From JACVCS01 sp038328575 (GTDB taxonomy: Bacteria > Planctomycetota > Phycisphaerae > Phycisphaerales > UBA1924): a DNA stretch of 64,000 nt. Below, one piece after another: positions 52,926 to 61,969 of the stretch. The stretch lies in the NCBI GenBank assembly GCA_038328575.1, contig JBBQMD010000006.1:18138-82137 (forward strand). The letters are read 5' to 3'. Made by a program: the position numbers and the translations under genes. Each line of letters begins with the position of its first letter. Position 1 is the stretch's first letter. The notes under the pieces are model-generated. The model had not been told where the DNA came from, searched no databases, and saw only the letters and a list, made by a program, of their open reading frames with translations.

Positions 52926-54587
52926 TCAGAACCCGTTGCTCTGCGTCTCCTGCGGACCGAACACGTCAAACCCGAAGTTGCGATCGAGAATGAACCCAAA
53001 CCCGTAGCTGGCGCGAAGCCCGTTGCGCAGCACCGCCAGCGGGAAGGCGAAGAAGTTGGAGCCGACGTTGACGCGGTCATCCGGACGGATCTGGATATCT
53101 GGGTGCGTGCCCTGCGAGATCGCACGCAGGTTCACCATGATCGTGACCTGCCGATCTGTCCCCACCATGCGCGTGAGGTCCACACGCTCGGGGATCGCCG
53201 TCGAGCTCAGCCCGCCCGAAGAGTCAATCGCACGCAGCAACGTCATTCGCCCGTTCAGCGGGAGCGAATACGGCCCCGGACGCGCCACCTGGCCCGTCAC
53301 ATAGAACACGCCCTCGTTCTGCGCCGGCACGCGAATCGTGTCGCCCGGACGGATCACCACGTCAAACTGCGACGAGCCAGCCAGCAGCGGCGCCAGCGGT
53401 ATTTCAATCACCCGCTGCGTCATCAGCTCGCTCGCGGCGTTCGTCGCCCCAACCCCCGTGCCCGGTTGACCATTCGGCGTAGCGCCGATCATCCGTCCAT
53501 CGCCGACGCCGGCGCTCGTGCCGCTCTGCGTCCACTGGCCGTTGACGAACACCCAGGTGCTGGTCGGTGTCGCGACGGTGGCGCCCGTCGTGTTGGCCTG
53601 CGCCGGCTTGTTTGGAGCGTCGCCCGGCATGCCGCCAGCCGGTTCGATCAGATCCACCACCGGCTTGCGCGACGGCTCGTCGAGCATCGGCGCCGCCGAC
53701 GGCTGCGCCGAGCGCATCGAAGGCGAAGGTGTCGAACCCGGCGGCGTTGCACGCGGCTTGCTCAACTCATCAATCAGATCCACCACCGCCGGCCTGTTCC
53801 CAGTCCCACCGCCCGGCGTCGTCGTGCCCGGCCCCGCCGACGGATTCCCGCTCGGGCTCGCGAAGGGCGAGCTGGGCGGAGTTGCGTTGGCTTCGCTCGG
53901 CCGACCCGTCACCCGATCCGAGAGCGGGATGCGCCGGATGATGAACACCTTCTCGGTCTGCTGATTGAATCGGCCCGCCTGGCCCAGCGCATCCATGAGC
54001 CGGAAGTCCGGCTTGGAGATGCTGAAGACGCCGGGCGTCGCGACCTCGCCGATGATGGCGTATGTCAGCTTGCGACGGCCGCGCACGATGACGTTCACAA
54101 CCGCGTTCTGCAACACGCCAGCGTCAACCAGCGACTTGCGCACGCTGGCGACCATCTGCGGCGTGGTCTGGCCGTAGACAAAGATCGGGCCGACCTGCGG
54201 GAGGTCGATGTACCCGCGCGGGTCAACCTCGAGGTTGTCCAGCCGCAGCGGGACGCCATCGCGGAAGAAGTCTTCGATCGTCAGTTCCAGCGAGTCGCCC
54301 GGGCCCACGCGATATGCCTCGACTTCGGGTATCAGGTCCTCGGCGCGCACCTGCGACGTCTCGATGCCCTCGTTCACCGGACCCTCGATCGCCGAGAGGC
54401 GCTCGAGGATCGGGGTCTTGGCGGGGGTCTCGTTCCAGGCACCGACGACCGACGGATCGCCAAACGAGTGGACGTTGCAGCCGCCGATCATGATCGCGGA
54501 GCCGGCAACGCTCAGCATGACCGCGGCGCGAGCCGCGTGAATGGCCAGGGAGGCGGGCGTCGATCGTGCGGCGGAAGAGGGAAGCAT
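52926..54587 (-). CDS. Wza-like polysaccharide export lipoprotein with SLBB domains
   Basis: 553 residues from the ATG at 54587 (MLPSSAARS). Lipobox IGGC (Cys near 37) suggests outer-membrane anchoring. Poly_export domain (EAYRVGPGDSLELTI; DPRGYIDLPQVGP; TTPQMVASVRKSL) and SLBB motifs (YAIIGEVATPGVFSI; YVTGQVARPGPYSLP). An inserted Pro/Ser/Gly-rich segment of about 170 residues separates the first SLBB end (VFIIRRI) from IEIPLAPLL. It contains two copies of VVDLI[DE] (in AVVDLIDEL and PVVDLIEP) and GNRP/SRKP contexts. First gene of the operon; forms the export channel for the exopolysaccharide. Confidence 0.9.
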   Translation of the reverse strand: MLPSSAARSTPASLAIHAARAAVMLSVAGSAIMIGGCNVHSFGDPSVVGAWNETPAKTPILERLSAIEGPVNEGIETSQVRAEDLIPEVEAYRVGPGDSLELTIEDFFRDGVPLRLDNLEVDPRGYIDLPQVGPIFVYGQTTPQMVASVRKSLVDAGVLQNAVVNVIVRGRRKLTYAIIGEVATPGVFSISKPDFRLMDALGQAGRFNQQTEKVFIIRRIPLSDRVTGRPSEANATPPSSPFASPSGNPSAGPGTTTPGGGTGNRPAVVDLIDELSKPRATPPGSTPSPSMRSAQPSAAPMLDEPSRKPVVDLIEPAGGMPGDAPNKPAQANTTGATVATPTSTWVFVNGQWTQSGTSAGVGDGRMIGATPNGQPGTGVGATNAASELMTQRVIEIPLAPLLAGSSQFDVVIRPGDTIRVPAQNEGVFYVTGQVARPGPYSLPLNGRMTLLRAIDSSGGLSSTAIPERVDLTRMVGTDRQVTIMVNLRAISQGTHPDIQIRPDDRVNVGSNFFAFPLAVLRNGLRASYGFGFILDRNFGFDVFGPQETQSNGF

Positions 54588-55212
54588 CAGTTCGTCACTC
54601 CTAGGGCTCAGTGTCGGGCGGAGCCCGTCGGCCGATCGGGAAATGGTCGGCAAGAATCAACAATCAGAGGCGAGGTCGGGCGGAAAGAGAGGGGCAATAG
54701 GTTAGCAAGCGTTCAACACGTCAGCGGGACGGTCTGCGGCACGAGTCGAAGCCGGGCGAGATAAGACATGGAGAGCGGCGGCAGCCGGGGATCGAGGTAT
54801 TCACATTGACTATCGGACGTCGGAGGCGTGACGCGTGGAGATCTTCGGACCTTCCAGGGCATACCCGGCTCTGGCATCGGTCGGATTGCGCCGTCGCTTG
54901 CAATCAGTTATCACCCGTCGGCGGGATTGCGTGGATTCTTCAAGTTGACACCCCATCGCGGGGCACGCCGTGACAATAAGCCTTCACAAAAGTCTTCTAG
55001 AAGTTTGCGCCGTCAAGACATTGATACCTCTCCTCGTGTGACCGACCGATGACCTCGATGCGTGACCTCCACGAGCGGGAACGATACGGAGGCACCGACG
55101 CTCGCCGCGGGCAGCCAGTTCGAACCAAGTCAAAACTCCAGCCCCACACGCCTCGTCCGCGGGCTCCCCCGGCGCCGGGCGCAAGCAGCCCGCCCGGCGA
55201 CTAGACTTGCCC
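54588..55212. promoter_or_regulatory. Divergent upstream region of the exopolysaccharide operon and lipA
   Basis: 625 bases without a recognisable gene; short ORFs here lack codon structure. It holds a palindrome CTTCTAGAAG (54994-55003) and TTGACA at 54945-54950 without a good -10. The 14-base word AAAGTCTTCTAGAA (54989-55002) is the reverse complement of 24288-24301 ahead of ctaA. It likely carries promoters for both flanking genes, but none can be fixed. Confidence 0.4.
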
Positions 55213-56520
55213 ATGCTGGAGCCCCTGGGCCCGACCGATGCGACGAATGAAGCCCTGAAGCAAGCCGCGGGCGCGACGCGCGGCGCGGCGGGTGGGCCGG
55301 GTGCGCACGCGATCCACGAAGACGCCTTGCGCCGAACTCTTTCGCGTCACCCGCGCCCGTTGGGTGGGGACCCGGTAAAGCAACTGGACGCGCCAAAATT
55401 CAGCCTCTCGGGCTTGATTCTCAACAACGCTGACGGCGCAACCGACACCCTTGCCCCCAAGCGCAAGCCCGCCTGGCTCAAGGCCAAAGTTCCCGGCGGG
55501 CCGGGGTATGAGCGGCTCAAGTCCATCATGGACGAGCACGGGCTGCACACCGTCTGCCAAGAGGCCGGGTGCCCCAACATGGGTGAGTGCTGGGCTCGCG
55601 GCGTCGCGACGATCATGATTTTGGGCGATACCTGCACGCGCGCGTGCGGGTTTTGCAACGTCAAGACCGGGCGGCCGGGGGCGGTGGATAAGGATGAGCC
55701 GCGGCGGGTGGCGGAGTCGCTGCGGCTGATGGGGCTGAAGCACGTGGTGATCACGAGTGTGAACCGCGATGAGCTGCGCGACGGCGGGGCGGCGATCTGG
55801 GCCGAGACGATCACGCGAGCCAGGGACGCGTGCCCGACGATGAGCGTCGAGGTGCTGATCCCAGACTTTGAGGGCAACTGGGACGCGCTGCAGATGGTGA
55901 TCGACGCGGGCCCGCACATCATCAATCACAACCTGGAAACGGTGCGTCGCATGTACCCGGCGGTGCGCCCCAGCGCCAAGTTTGATCGCAGCTTGGAGTT
56001 GCTGCGGCGCGTGAAGGAACAGGGCGGCGTCGCCAAGACCGGGATCATGGTGGGCATCGGCGAACGCGATGAGGAAGTGTTGGAGTTGATGGACGAGGTG
56101 ATTGAGAGGACTGGGGGAGTGGCACAGTCGCAAGGCGGCAAAGTGGCAAAGTTTGAGAACGATGAGCTTGGCGGCGCGGGGGATCACGGCCTTTCGCACT
56201 CTGTCACTTCGTCACTTCGCCACTCTGTCACTTCGTCACTTCGCCACTCTGCTACTTTGTCCTCCTCCGCCGACATTCTCACTATCGGCCAGTACCTTCA
56301 GCCGACGCGCAATCACCTGCCCTTGGATCGGTTTGTCACGCCCGAGCAGTTTGCGATGTACCAGGACGAAGGCCTCAAGCGCGGCTTCAAAGTCGTGCAG
56401 AGCGGCCCGCTGGTCCGCAGCTCCTATCACGCCGACCACCAGGCCGACGAACTCTCGAACATCAAAGACGAGCGCGAGCGGCGGAACGTCGAGGCGATGC
56501 GGGGGCTGTTGGGCCGCTAA
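55213..56520 (+). CDS. lipA: Lipoyl synthase with N-terminal extension and repeat-derived insertion
   Basis: 435 residues (typical LipA about 290-330). Radical SAM enzyme inserting sulfur into protein-bound octanoate. Auxiliary-cluster cysteines are in CQEAGCPNMGEC (about 115-126), radical SAM cysteines in CTRACGFC (about 141-148), and the C-terminal ligand serine in RSSYHAD. Two oddities: about 75 residues of Pro/Ala-rich N-terminal extension, and about 52 extra residues (about 297-353) between ELMDEV and DILTIGQYLQP, where about five are normal. The insert is encoded by a short-word repeat (56113-56261) but keeps the frame. All catalytic motifs are retained, so the enzyme may well be active. 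Confidence 0.93.
   Translation: MLEPLGPTDATNEALKQAAGATRGAAGGPGAHAIHEDALRRTLSRHPRPLGGDPVKQLDAPKFSLSGLILNNADGATDTLAPKRKPAWLKAKVPGGPGYERLKSIMDEHGLHTVCQEAGCPNMGECWARGVATIMILGDTCTRACGFCNVKTGRPGAVDKDEPRRVAESLRLMGLKHVVITSVNRDELRDGGAAIWAETITRARDACPTMSVEVLIPDFEGNWDALQMVIDAGPHIINHNLETVRRMYPAVRPSAKFDRSLELLRRVKEQGGVAKTGIMVGIGERDEEVLELMDEVIERTGGVAQSQGGKVAKFENDELGGAGDHGLSHSVTSSLRHSVTSSLRHSATLSSSADILTIGQYLQPTRNHLPLDRFVTPEQFAMYQDEGLKRGFKVVQSGPLVRSSYHADHQADELSNIKDERERRNVEAMRGLLGR
56113..56261. repeat. Imperfect inverted repeat with 24-base tandem units inside lipA
   Basis: Two perfect 24-base tandem copies (56197-56220 and 56221-56244) and a partial third are preceded by an inverted arm (56113-56157). GCAAAGTGGCAAAGT in that arm is 13/15 complementary to 56238-56252. 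The word ACTTCGCCAC is the inverse of the intergenic GTGGCGAAGT at 7008-7025. The 24-base unit codes for HSVTSSLR. Confidence 0.8.
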
Positions 56521-56579
56521 TCGCTCTCAGCGCGCCGGCGCGATGGGCGTGCCTCGCGCAGGCTCTATCCTCACAACGC

Positions 56580-57935
56580 ATGAGCAGGACTCCCACGCCG
56601 ATCGCGATTGATGTGCTCATTCTCGGCGGCGGGATTGCCGGGCTTTGGTTGCTGGCGTTGTTGCGGGCGCGTGGGGTGCGGGCGGGGTTGTTAGAGGTTT
56701 CGGCGTTGGGGCGGGGGCAGACGTTGTGGTCGCAGGGGATTATCCATGGCGGGGTGAAGTACGCGCTCGGGGGGAAGGCTTCGGCGGCGAGCCGCGCGAT
56801 TAGCGCGATGCCGGGGGTGTGGCGGGCGGCGCTAGAGGGGCGGGGCGAGGTGTCGTTGCGCGGGGCGCGGGTGCTGAGCGAATCGCAGGTGTTGTGGACG
56901 ACCCCCGGGGTGATCTCGCGCGTCGCGGCGGTGGCGGCGAGCAAGGCGATCCGCACGCCGGTGACGCGGCTGGCGGTGGGGCAGCGGCCGGGCGTGTTCA
57001 ATAGTGCGCCGAGCGGGACGGACGTGTACCGCGTGGATGAGCCGGTGCTGGATGTTGCGAGCGTGATGCGGACGCTGAGCGCGGCGCGGACGGGGGCGAT
57101 CGCGCGGGTGCGGCGGGTGGTGAGCATCGAGCAAACTGGTGTGCCATCGAGCGACGCGGGCACGGTGCGCGTGGTGGCGGAGGTTGATGAGATGGCGGGT
57201 GAAGCCGCGGCGGCGGGTGGCGATGGCGCGAGCGTGGCGTTTGACGCGCGGCATGTTGTGCTGACGGCGGGCTCGGGGAACGCGGCGCTTGGCGCGATGG
57301 TGGATGGCGGGGCGTGGCTGCGGATGCAGACGCGGGCGCTGCACATGCTGGTGGGGATGGTGCCGCGGGATGTGGTGCGGGAGCTCGATGAGGTGGCGGC
57401 GCGAGGGCGCGGGGCAGGCGGCGTGGGTGACGGGGCGATGATTTATGGGCATTGCTTGGGCGGGTCGATGGTGCCTCGGGTGACGATTACGAGTGTGCCG
57501 GGTGAGGAGGGTGGGGGCGGTGCGGGGGAAAAAGCGGATGCCGTGCATTGGTTGATTGGGGGCGGGATTGCTGAGAGCGGGGTGACGCGGAGTGCTGAGG
57601 CGCAGATTGCGGAGGGACGGTCGGAGTTGCGGGCGTGTTTGCCGTGGGTGGCCGGTGTGCTGGAGCGGGTGGCACTGAGCGCGGGGCGGATCGATCGGGC
57701 GGAGGGGTTGACGGCGGGCGGTTCGCGTCCGGACGAGCCGGTGATGCAGCATCACGGGCGCGTGAGCGCGGCGTGGCCGACGAAGCTGGCGTTTGCGCCG
57801 CTGCTGGCGGAGCGGCTGGCGGAGCGGGCGGCGGAGCTTGGGGTCAAGACCGGCGCGAGCGGGGCGGATGAGTCGCCGCTGGGGGAGTTTGCACGGGCGA
57901 CGGTGGGCGCGATGCCCTGGGAGGGCGCGACGTGA
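56580..57935 (+). CDS. FAD-dependent oxidoreductase (DAO superfamily)
   Basis: 451 residues. N-terminal dinucleotide-binding motif VLILGGGIAGLWLLALL (about 12-28) and a following SQGIIHGG block typical of glycerol-3-phosphate dehydrogenase/2-hydroxyglutarate oxidase-like flavoproteins. A later VLTAGSGNAALG closes the FAD-binding part. The C-terminal half is Gly/Ala-rich and less conserved, so the substrate cannot be named. Extremely G-rich coding strand. The stop overlaps the GTG start of the aldo/keto reductase (GTGA), indicating translational coupling and a shared pathway. Confidence 0.85.
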   Translation: MSRTPTPIAIDVLILGGGIAGLWLLALLRARGVRAGLLEVSALGRGQTLWSQGIIHGGVKYALGGKASAASRAISAMPGVWRAALEGRGEVSLRGARVLSESQVLWTTPGVISRVAAVAASKAIRTPVTRLAVGQRPGVFNSAPSGTDVYRVDEPVLDVASVMRTLSAARTGAIARVRRVVSIEQTGVPSSDAGTVRVVAEVDEMAGEAAAAGGDGASVAFDARHVVLTAGSGNAALGAMVDGGAWLRMQTRALHMLVGMVPRDVVRELDEVAARGRGAGGVGDGAMIYGHCLGGSMVPRVTITSVPGEEGGGGAGEKADAVHWLIGGGIAESGVTRSAEAQIAEGRSELRACLPWVAGVLERVALSAGRIDRAEGLTAGGSRPDEPVMQHHGRVSAAWPTKLAFAPLLAERLAERAAELGVKTGASGADESPLGEFARATVGAMPWEGAT

Positions 57936-58720
57936 ATACGCGTGCGCTGGGAAACACGGGAATCATCACGGCGCCAATCGGGCTGGGGACGGTCAAGCTC
58001 GGGCGCGTGGCGGGGTTGAAGTTTGCGCGAGTGCCGACGGTGCTCCCGAGCGATGATGAAGCGCTAGTGCTGCTTGGCGCGGCGCGAGATCTTGGCGTCA
58101 CGCTGATTGACACTTCGCCGGCGTATGGCGTGAGCGAGGCGCGGCTGGGCGAGTTGCTTGGGCGGGTCGCGCGGGCCGATCAGTGGACGCTGTGTACGAA
58201 GGCGGGCGAGACGTTTGACGAGGTGAGCGGCGAGTCGAGCCATGACTTCAGCGCCGGGGCGATTCGGGCGTCGATCGAGCGGTCGCTGGTGCGGTTGCGG
58301 GTGGAGCGGGTGGACATTGCGCTGCTGCACTTTTCCAGCGGGGCGATGGATGCGCAGGTGCTGGAGCGTGGGGAGGCGATGGGGGCGCTGGAGGGGTTAA
58401 AGCGGGAGGGGAAGTGCCGCGTGATTGGGGCGTCGATCGGGTCGCTGGAGGGCGGGCGGCTGGCGATCGAGCTGGGGTGCGACGTGGTGATGGTGACGCT
58501 AAACGCGCTCGACCGCTCGATGGAGCCGGTGATTGAGGCGGCGGCGGCGCGCGGGGTTGGTGTGTTGATCAAGAAGGCGCTTGGGTCAGGGCGCGTTGCG
58601 GCGGGGTCGTCAGTTGGGATGGTTGTCAACACGCCGGGGGTGGCGGCGGCGGTGGTGGGGACGACGAGTGCTGCGCACTTGCGCGAGGCGGTGGAGGTGG
58701 CGCGCGGAGCGGGGAACTGA
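57932..58720 (+). CDS. Aldo/keto reductase
   Basis: 262 residues from a GTG start that overlaps the preceding stop. AKR signature: GLGTVKLGR near the N-terminus, LIDTSPAYGVSEARLGELL (catalytic Asp and Tyr), LCTKAGE (Lys), and VDIALLHFS (normally LLH). The C-terminal nucleotide-binding part is short (GVLIKKALGSGR) and the protein is about 50 residues below the usual 310, so the cofactor loop is reduced. Coupled to the FAD oxidoreductase; a two-step redox conversion is plausible but the substrate is unknown. Confidence 0.86.
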   Translation: MNTRALGNTGIITAPIGLGTVKLGRVAGLKFARVPTVLPSDDEALVLLGAARDLGVTLIDTSPAYGVSEARLGELLGRVARADQWTLCTKAGETFDEVSGESSHDFSAGAIRASIERSLVRLRVERVDIALLHFSSGAMDAQVLERGEAMGALEGLKREGKCRVIGASIGSLEGGRLAIELGCDVVMVTLNALDRSMEPVIEAAAARGVGVLIKKALGSGRVAAGSSVGMVVNTPGVAAAVVGTTSAAHLREAVEVARGAGN

Positions 58721-58767
58721 AGGGCGCGACGGTGGTGATCAGCGAGGGGTGAGGCGCGAGCGATTGG

Positions 58768-59925
58768 TCACGGAGCGCTGAAACCGGCGCCGTTCAATGG
58801 CACGTTCTCGGTGACCTTTAAGATCGCGGCGGCGGCGGCGAGGCGGACGCCGGGCTCGGTGTCGTTCATGAGTTGTGCGAGCGGGGCGAGGTGTTCGGTG
58901 AGGCGGGTTTCGCCGTAGACGAGGGCGGACTGGGCGCGCTGGGTGGCGATGGGGCTGGTGGAGTATTCGGCGGCGAGGAAACCGCCGCGGGTGTTGCCGA
59001 GTTTGGCGAGGGCGGCAGCGGCGGCGAGGCGGGTCTCTGCGGGGTAGCGGCCCTGCTGGCGATCGTTGACGACGGTGAGGTTCATCAGCTCGCCGCGAGA
59101 GGATTGATCGCGGACCTGGCCGATGATCTGGGCGGCGAGGGTGGCGGCTTCGAGGTCTTGTGGGGCGGCGGGGTAGAGCGCGGCGCGGATCTCGGAGATT
59201 GCGCGCTCGTCGCCCAGCTTGACCATGGCTTCGGCGAACTGAAGTTGCATGATGCGGGTCTGCGTGGGATCGGCGCGAGGGGAGCTGGTCCCCGCGGCGT
59301 CGCGAAGCATCCTCAGCGCCGAGGGGTTGCCCAGCTCGCCCAGGATGAACGCGACGTGAGCGCGGACGCGCGTGTCGCTATCGCGCAGCATGGTGGCTAG
59401 CGGCGTCGGGTCGACGGGTTCGTTGAGGCGGGTGAGCGCGTAGATCGCGGCGGCGCGGACGAAGGGCGAGGTGTCTTTGAGCAGGGGGAAGATGGCAGGG
59501 GCGTTGTCGGTGGTTTTCAATCGTCCGGCGGCAAGGGCGGCGACGGTGCGGACGCCGGCGCTGGCATCGCGCAGGGCGAGCGGGAGCACGGGCTTGAGGC
59601 GGGCGGGTGCGTTGAGGAGGCCTTCGATGGCGTTGGCGCGGAACTCGGGCTGGCCGCTGATGGTGGCATTAAGCAGAAGGTCGATGGCGCGTTCGCGGAG
59701 CTGCGAGACTGCGACAGGGTCGCGCGGGTCAAACTCGCCGGGCGCGAGCGGGCGGGAGCTGGGGCGCGTGCCCGCTCCGTCGCCCTGCCCGCCGCTGCCG
59801 TTTGAGGCGATCGGATCGGCACTGCCGGGGCCGGGGCGGCCTGCGGGTTGAGATTGGCAGGCGCTCAGGGCTGCGAGCACGAGTGAGAGCGGGAGTGAGA
59901 GCAGGAGGAGTTGCAGCGATTTCAT
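58768..59925 (-). CDS. HEAT-repeat lipoprotein
   Basis: 385 residues. Signal peptide with lipobox LSAC (Cys23), a Gly/Ser/Pro spacer (about 25-65), then HEAT repeats to the C-terminus (examples: LRDASAGVRTVAALAAGRL, DTSPFVRAAAIYALTRL, DSDTRVRAHVAFILGEL, NDTEPGVRLAAAAAILK). The fold is an alpha-solenoid scaffold. Located 10 bases downstream of the lipoprotein-modifying enzyme Lnt on the same strand, so likely cotranscribed. Partner not known. Confidence 0.88.
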   Translation of the reverse strand: MKSLQLLLLSLPLSLVLAALSACQSQPAGRPGPGSADPIASNGSGGQGDGAGTRPSSRPLAPGEFDPRDPVAVSQLRERAIDLLLNATISGQPEFRANAIEGLLNAPARLKPVLPLALRDASAGVRTVAALAAGRLKTTDNAPAIFPLLKDTSPFVRAAAIYALTRLNEPVDPTPLATMLRDSDTRVRAHVAFILGELGNPSALRMLRDAAGTSSPRADPTQTRIMQLQFAEAMVKLGDERAISEIRAALYPAAPQDLEAATLAAQIIGQVRDQSSRGELMNLTVVNDRQQGRYPAETRLAAAAALAKLGNTRGGFLAAEYSTSPIATQRAQSALVYGETRLTEHLAPLAQLMNDTEPGVRLAAAAAILKVTENVPLNGAGFSAP

Positions 59926-59935
59926 GCGGAGGTGC

Positions 59936-61969
59936 TCACGCGGGGGGACGGTTCGTCGGTGATTCGAGGGACGGAGGGCCAGACGAGGGCAGCAGCGCGG
60001 CGGACGGAGCGCGCCGGAGCGAGAGGATCGAGAGGACGCCAGCGAGGATGGCGGTGGTGCCGCCGAAGATGTCGCCTAGCGCCGCGTAGGTGGTTGATCG
60101 GCTGGAACTGGACGGCAGCGTGACGGTCGTGCGCAGGACGCCCTCCAGCCAGGCGCCGGTGCTGAAGCCGATTTGGGGAGAGGGGGGTTCATCGGGGCCT
60201 TGGCGGACGATGCGGCCTTGGGCGTCAATGTGGGCGGAGATGCCGGTGTTGGCGACGTGGACCATGGGGGTGTTGAGTTCGGCGCAGCGCCAGCGGCAGA
60301 GCAGGATGAAGTTGGGTCGGCCGGGGGAGAGGTGGCCGTACCAGCCGTCGTTGCTGGCGTTGATCATGATGTCGGCGGCGCGGGCGCCGTTCTGGTGGAC
60401 CAAGGCGCGGCAGGACCAGGCCCAGACAGTCTCGTAGCAGATGGGGGTGGCGATGCGAACATTGGCGACGCGCTCAGGGTTGGAGTCGCTGCGCCCGTGC
60501 CCGCGAACGGTGAAGATGGTCGGGATGCTGCCGGCCTTGAGGTCAAACTTCAGACCCTTCAGTACCAGGCGATCAAGCAGCCATTGCTGCAGCTTGGGGA
60601 AGCGTGAGAAGAAGGGCAGTTCTTCGCCGAAGGGCGTGAGCTTGATCTTGTCGTAGCGGGTCGGGTCCAGGGCACCGTCACGGACGAGGAACATGGAGTT
60701 GTACATCGCGTCGGACGAGTGCTTGAGACGCCCGGCGGGGAGAGTCTCGAACTGCGTGTTGTCCTCGGCGACGGCGCCGATGAGCATGGGTACGCCGATG
60801 GATTTTTGGGCGTCAAAGAGGGCGTCGGCGAAGACGGTGGCGAGGATGGGGCCTTTGATGTTGAGGTCGGGCACGGGCCCGCGAACGGGGAAGGCGAGGC
60901 CGGCGCGATCTTGGGCTTGGCGGGAGGCGTCGTTCAAGGCCGGGCCGGGGAACATGGTCTCGGGCCAAACGATGAGGTCCGCGGCCCAGGGGCCGGTCGC
61001 CCCGGGGGGTGCGGTTCGGGCGGCGGTGCGCGAGAGATCAAGCCAGCGGCGCATGGCGAGCAAGCGCTCGTGCGTGGGCCAGGAGTTTTTGTTGTCCTGG
61101 GGGATGTTGGTTTGCAACGCGGCGATGTTGAGGCGGGGGGCCTCGGCCTGGTCCATGCCCGGAACGTCAAAAGACTGCGTCGCGCCGAGCGTAAGGCCGA
61201 CGATGAGCAGCAGCACGCTGAGAGACCAGGCGAAGAGTTTCTCGCGCCGATCAGTAAAGCCGGTAAACAGCGAAGCGGGCACGACGACGCCGGAAGACTC
61301 GGCGAGTTTCGTTTCGGAGCGCGGGGAGACACGGGGGGTGCGGGAGGCGCGGGAGGCGCGAGGGGGGATCAGCGACGGCGCGGGGCGGTGGAGCGCGATC
61401 AGCGTGCATGCCGGGAGGACGACAAGGAACGAGACGAAGTACGTGCCCAAAACGGCGGCGGGGTTGCCCAGGCCCCAGTTGGACCAGAGATCAATGGTCG
61501 GATGGGCGGCGAAGAAGAATGGGAAGCCGCCCAGGAAGATATCGCCCCGGATGTACTCGATGCCGGTCCACAGCGTTGCCAGCAGGAGCGGAAGCGCCAG
61601 CCGCCCAGCACGCGAGCGGGCGGCGAAGCGGAACACGCTCGCAGCGATGAAGATCAGCAGGCCCGACCAGAAAACCATATAGAACTGATGCAGGACGTAG
61701 GCGACCTCGCTGACGTTCCACATGAAGGCGTGCTGCCACGCGTAGAAGGGAAGCATGGCCAGCGCGAAGACGCCCCCGATCAACAGGCGGTCGCGTCGCG
61801 AGCGATGGCTCAGGCGAGCGGCGAGCCAGAGCGGGGGCAATGGTATCAGGATCGCGACGGGCCAAACGCCGATCGGCGGGAAGGCCAGCGCGAGCAACCC
61901 CCCCGCGACGAGCGCGGCGAGGATTGCAAAGGGCCAGAGTGGGCGCGAGAGGGCGGAAGATGCGGGCAT
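59936..61969 (-). CDS. lnt: Apolipoprotein N-acyltransferase
   Basis: 677 residues; usual size is 500-550. About six N-terminal transmembrane helices (beginning PFAILAALVAGGLLALAFPP), then a nitrilase-type periplasmic domain. Its catalytic Glu is in WPETMFPG (near 333), Lys in YDKIKLTPFGEE (near 441), and Cys511 in ICYE. A final helix lies near the C-terminus. It adds the third acyl chain to lipoproteins. Longer because of a Ser/Pro/Arg-rich loop (about 195-240) and spacer segments in the nitrilase domain. Precedes the HEAT lipoprotein gene, a possible client. Confidence 0.93.
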   Translation of the reverse strand: MPASSALSRPLWPFAILAALVAGGLLALAFPPIGVWPVAILIPLPPLWLAARLSHRSRRDRLLIGGVFALAMLPFYAWQHAFMWNVSEVAYVLHQFYMVFWSGLLIFIAASVFRFAARSRAGRLALPLLLATLWTGIEYIRGDIFLGGFPFFFAAHPTIDLWSNWGLGNPAAVLGTYFVSFLVVLPACTLIALHRPAPSLIPPRASRASRTPRVSPRSETKLAESSGVVVPASLFTGFTDRREKLFAWSLSVLLLIVGLTLGATQSFDVPGMDQAEAPRLNIAALQTNIPQDNKNSWPTHERLLAMRRWLDLSRTAARTAPPGATGPWAADLIVWPETMFPGPALNDASRQAQDRAGLAFPVRGPVPDLNIKGPILATVFADALFDAQKSIGVPMLIGAVAEDNTQFETLPAGRLKHSSDAMYNSMFLVRDGALDPTRYDKIKLTPFGEELPFFSRFPKLQQWLLDRLVLKGLKFDLKAGSIPTIFTVRGHGRSDSNPERVANVRIATPICYETVWAWSCRALVHQNGARAADIMINASNDGWYGHLSPGRPNFILLCRWRCAELNTPMVHVANTGISAHIDAQGRIVRQGPDEPPSPQIGFSTGAWLEGVLRTTVTLPSSSSRSTTYAALGDIFGGTTAILAGVLSILSLRRAPSAALLPSSGPPSLESPTNRPPA

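Noticed and set aside
56197..56261. CRISPR-like tandem units in lipA
   Set aside because: Units are contiguous without unique spacers, coding, and only two to three copies; no cas genes in the window.
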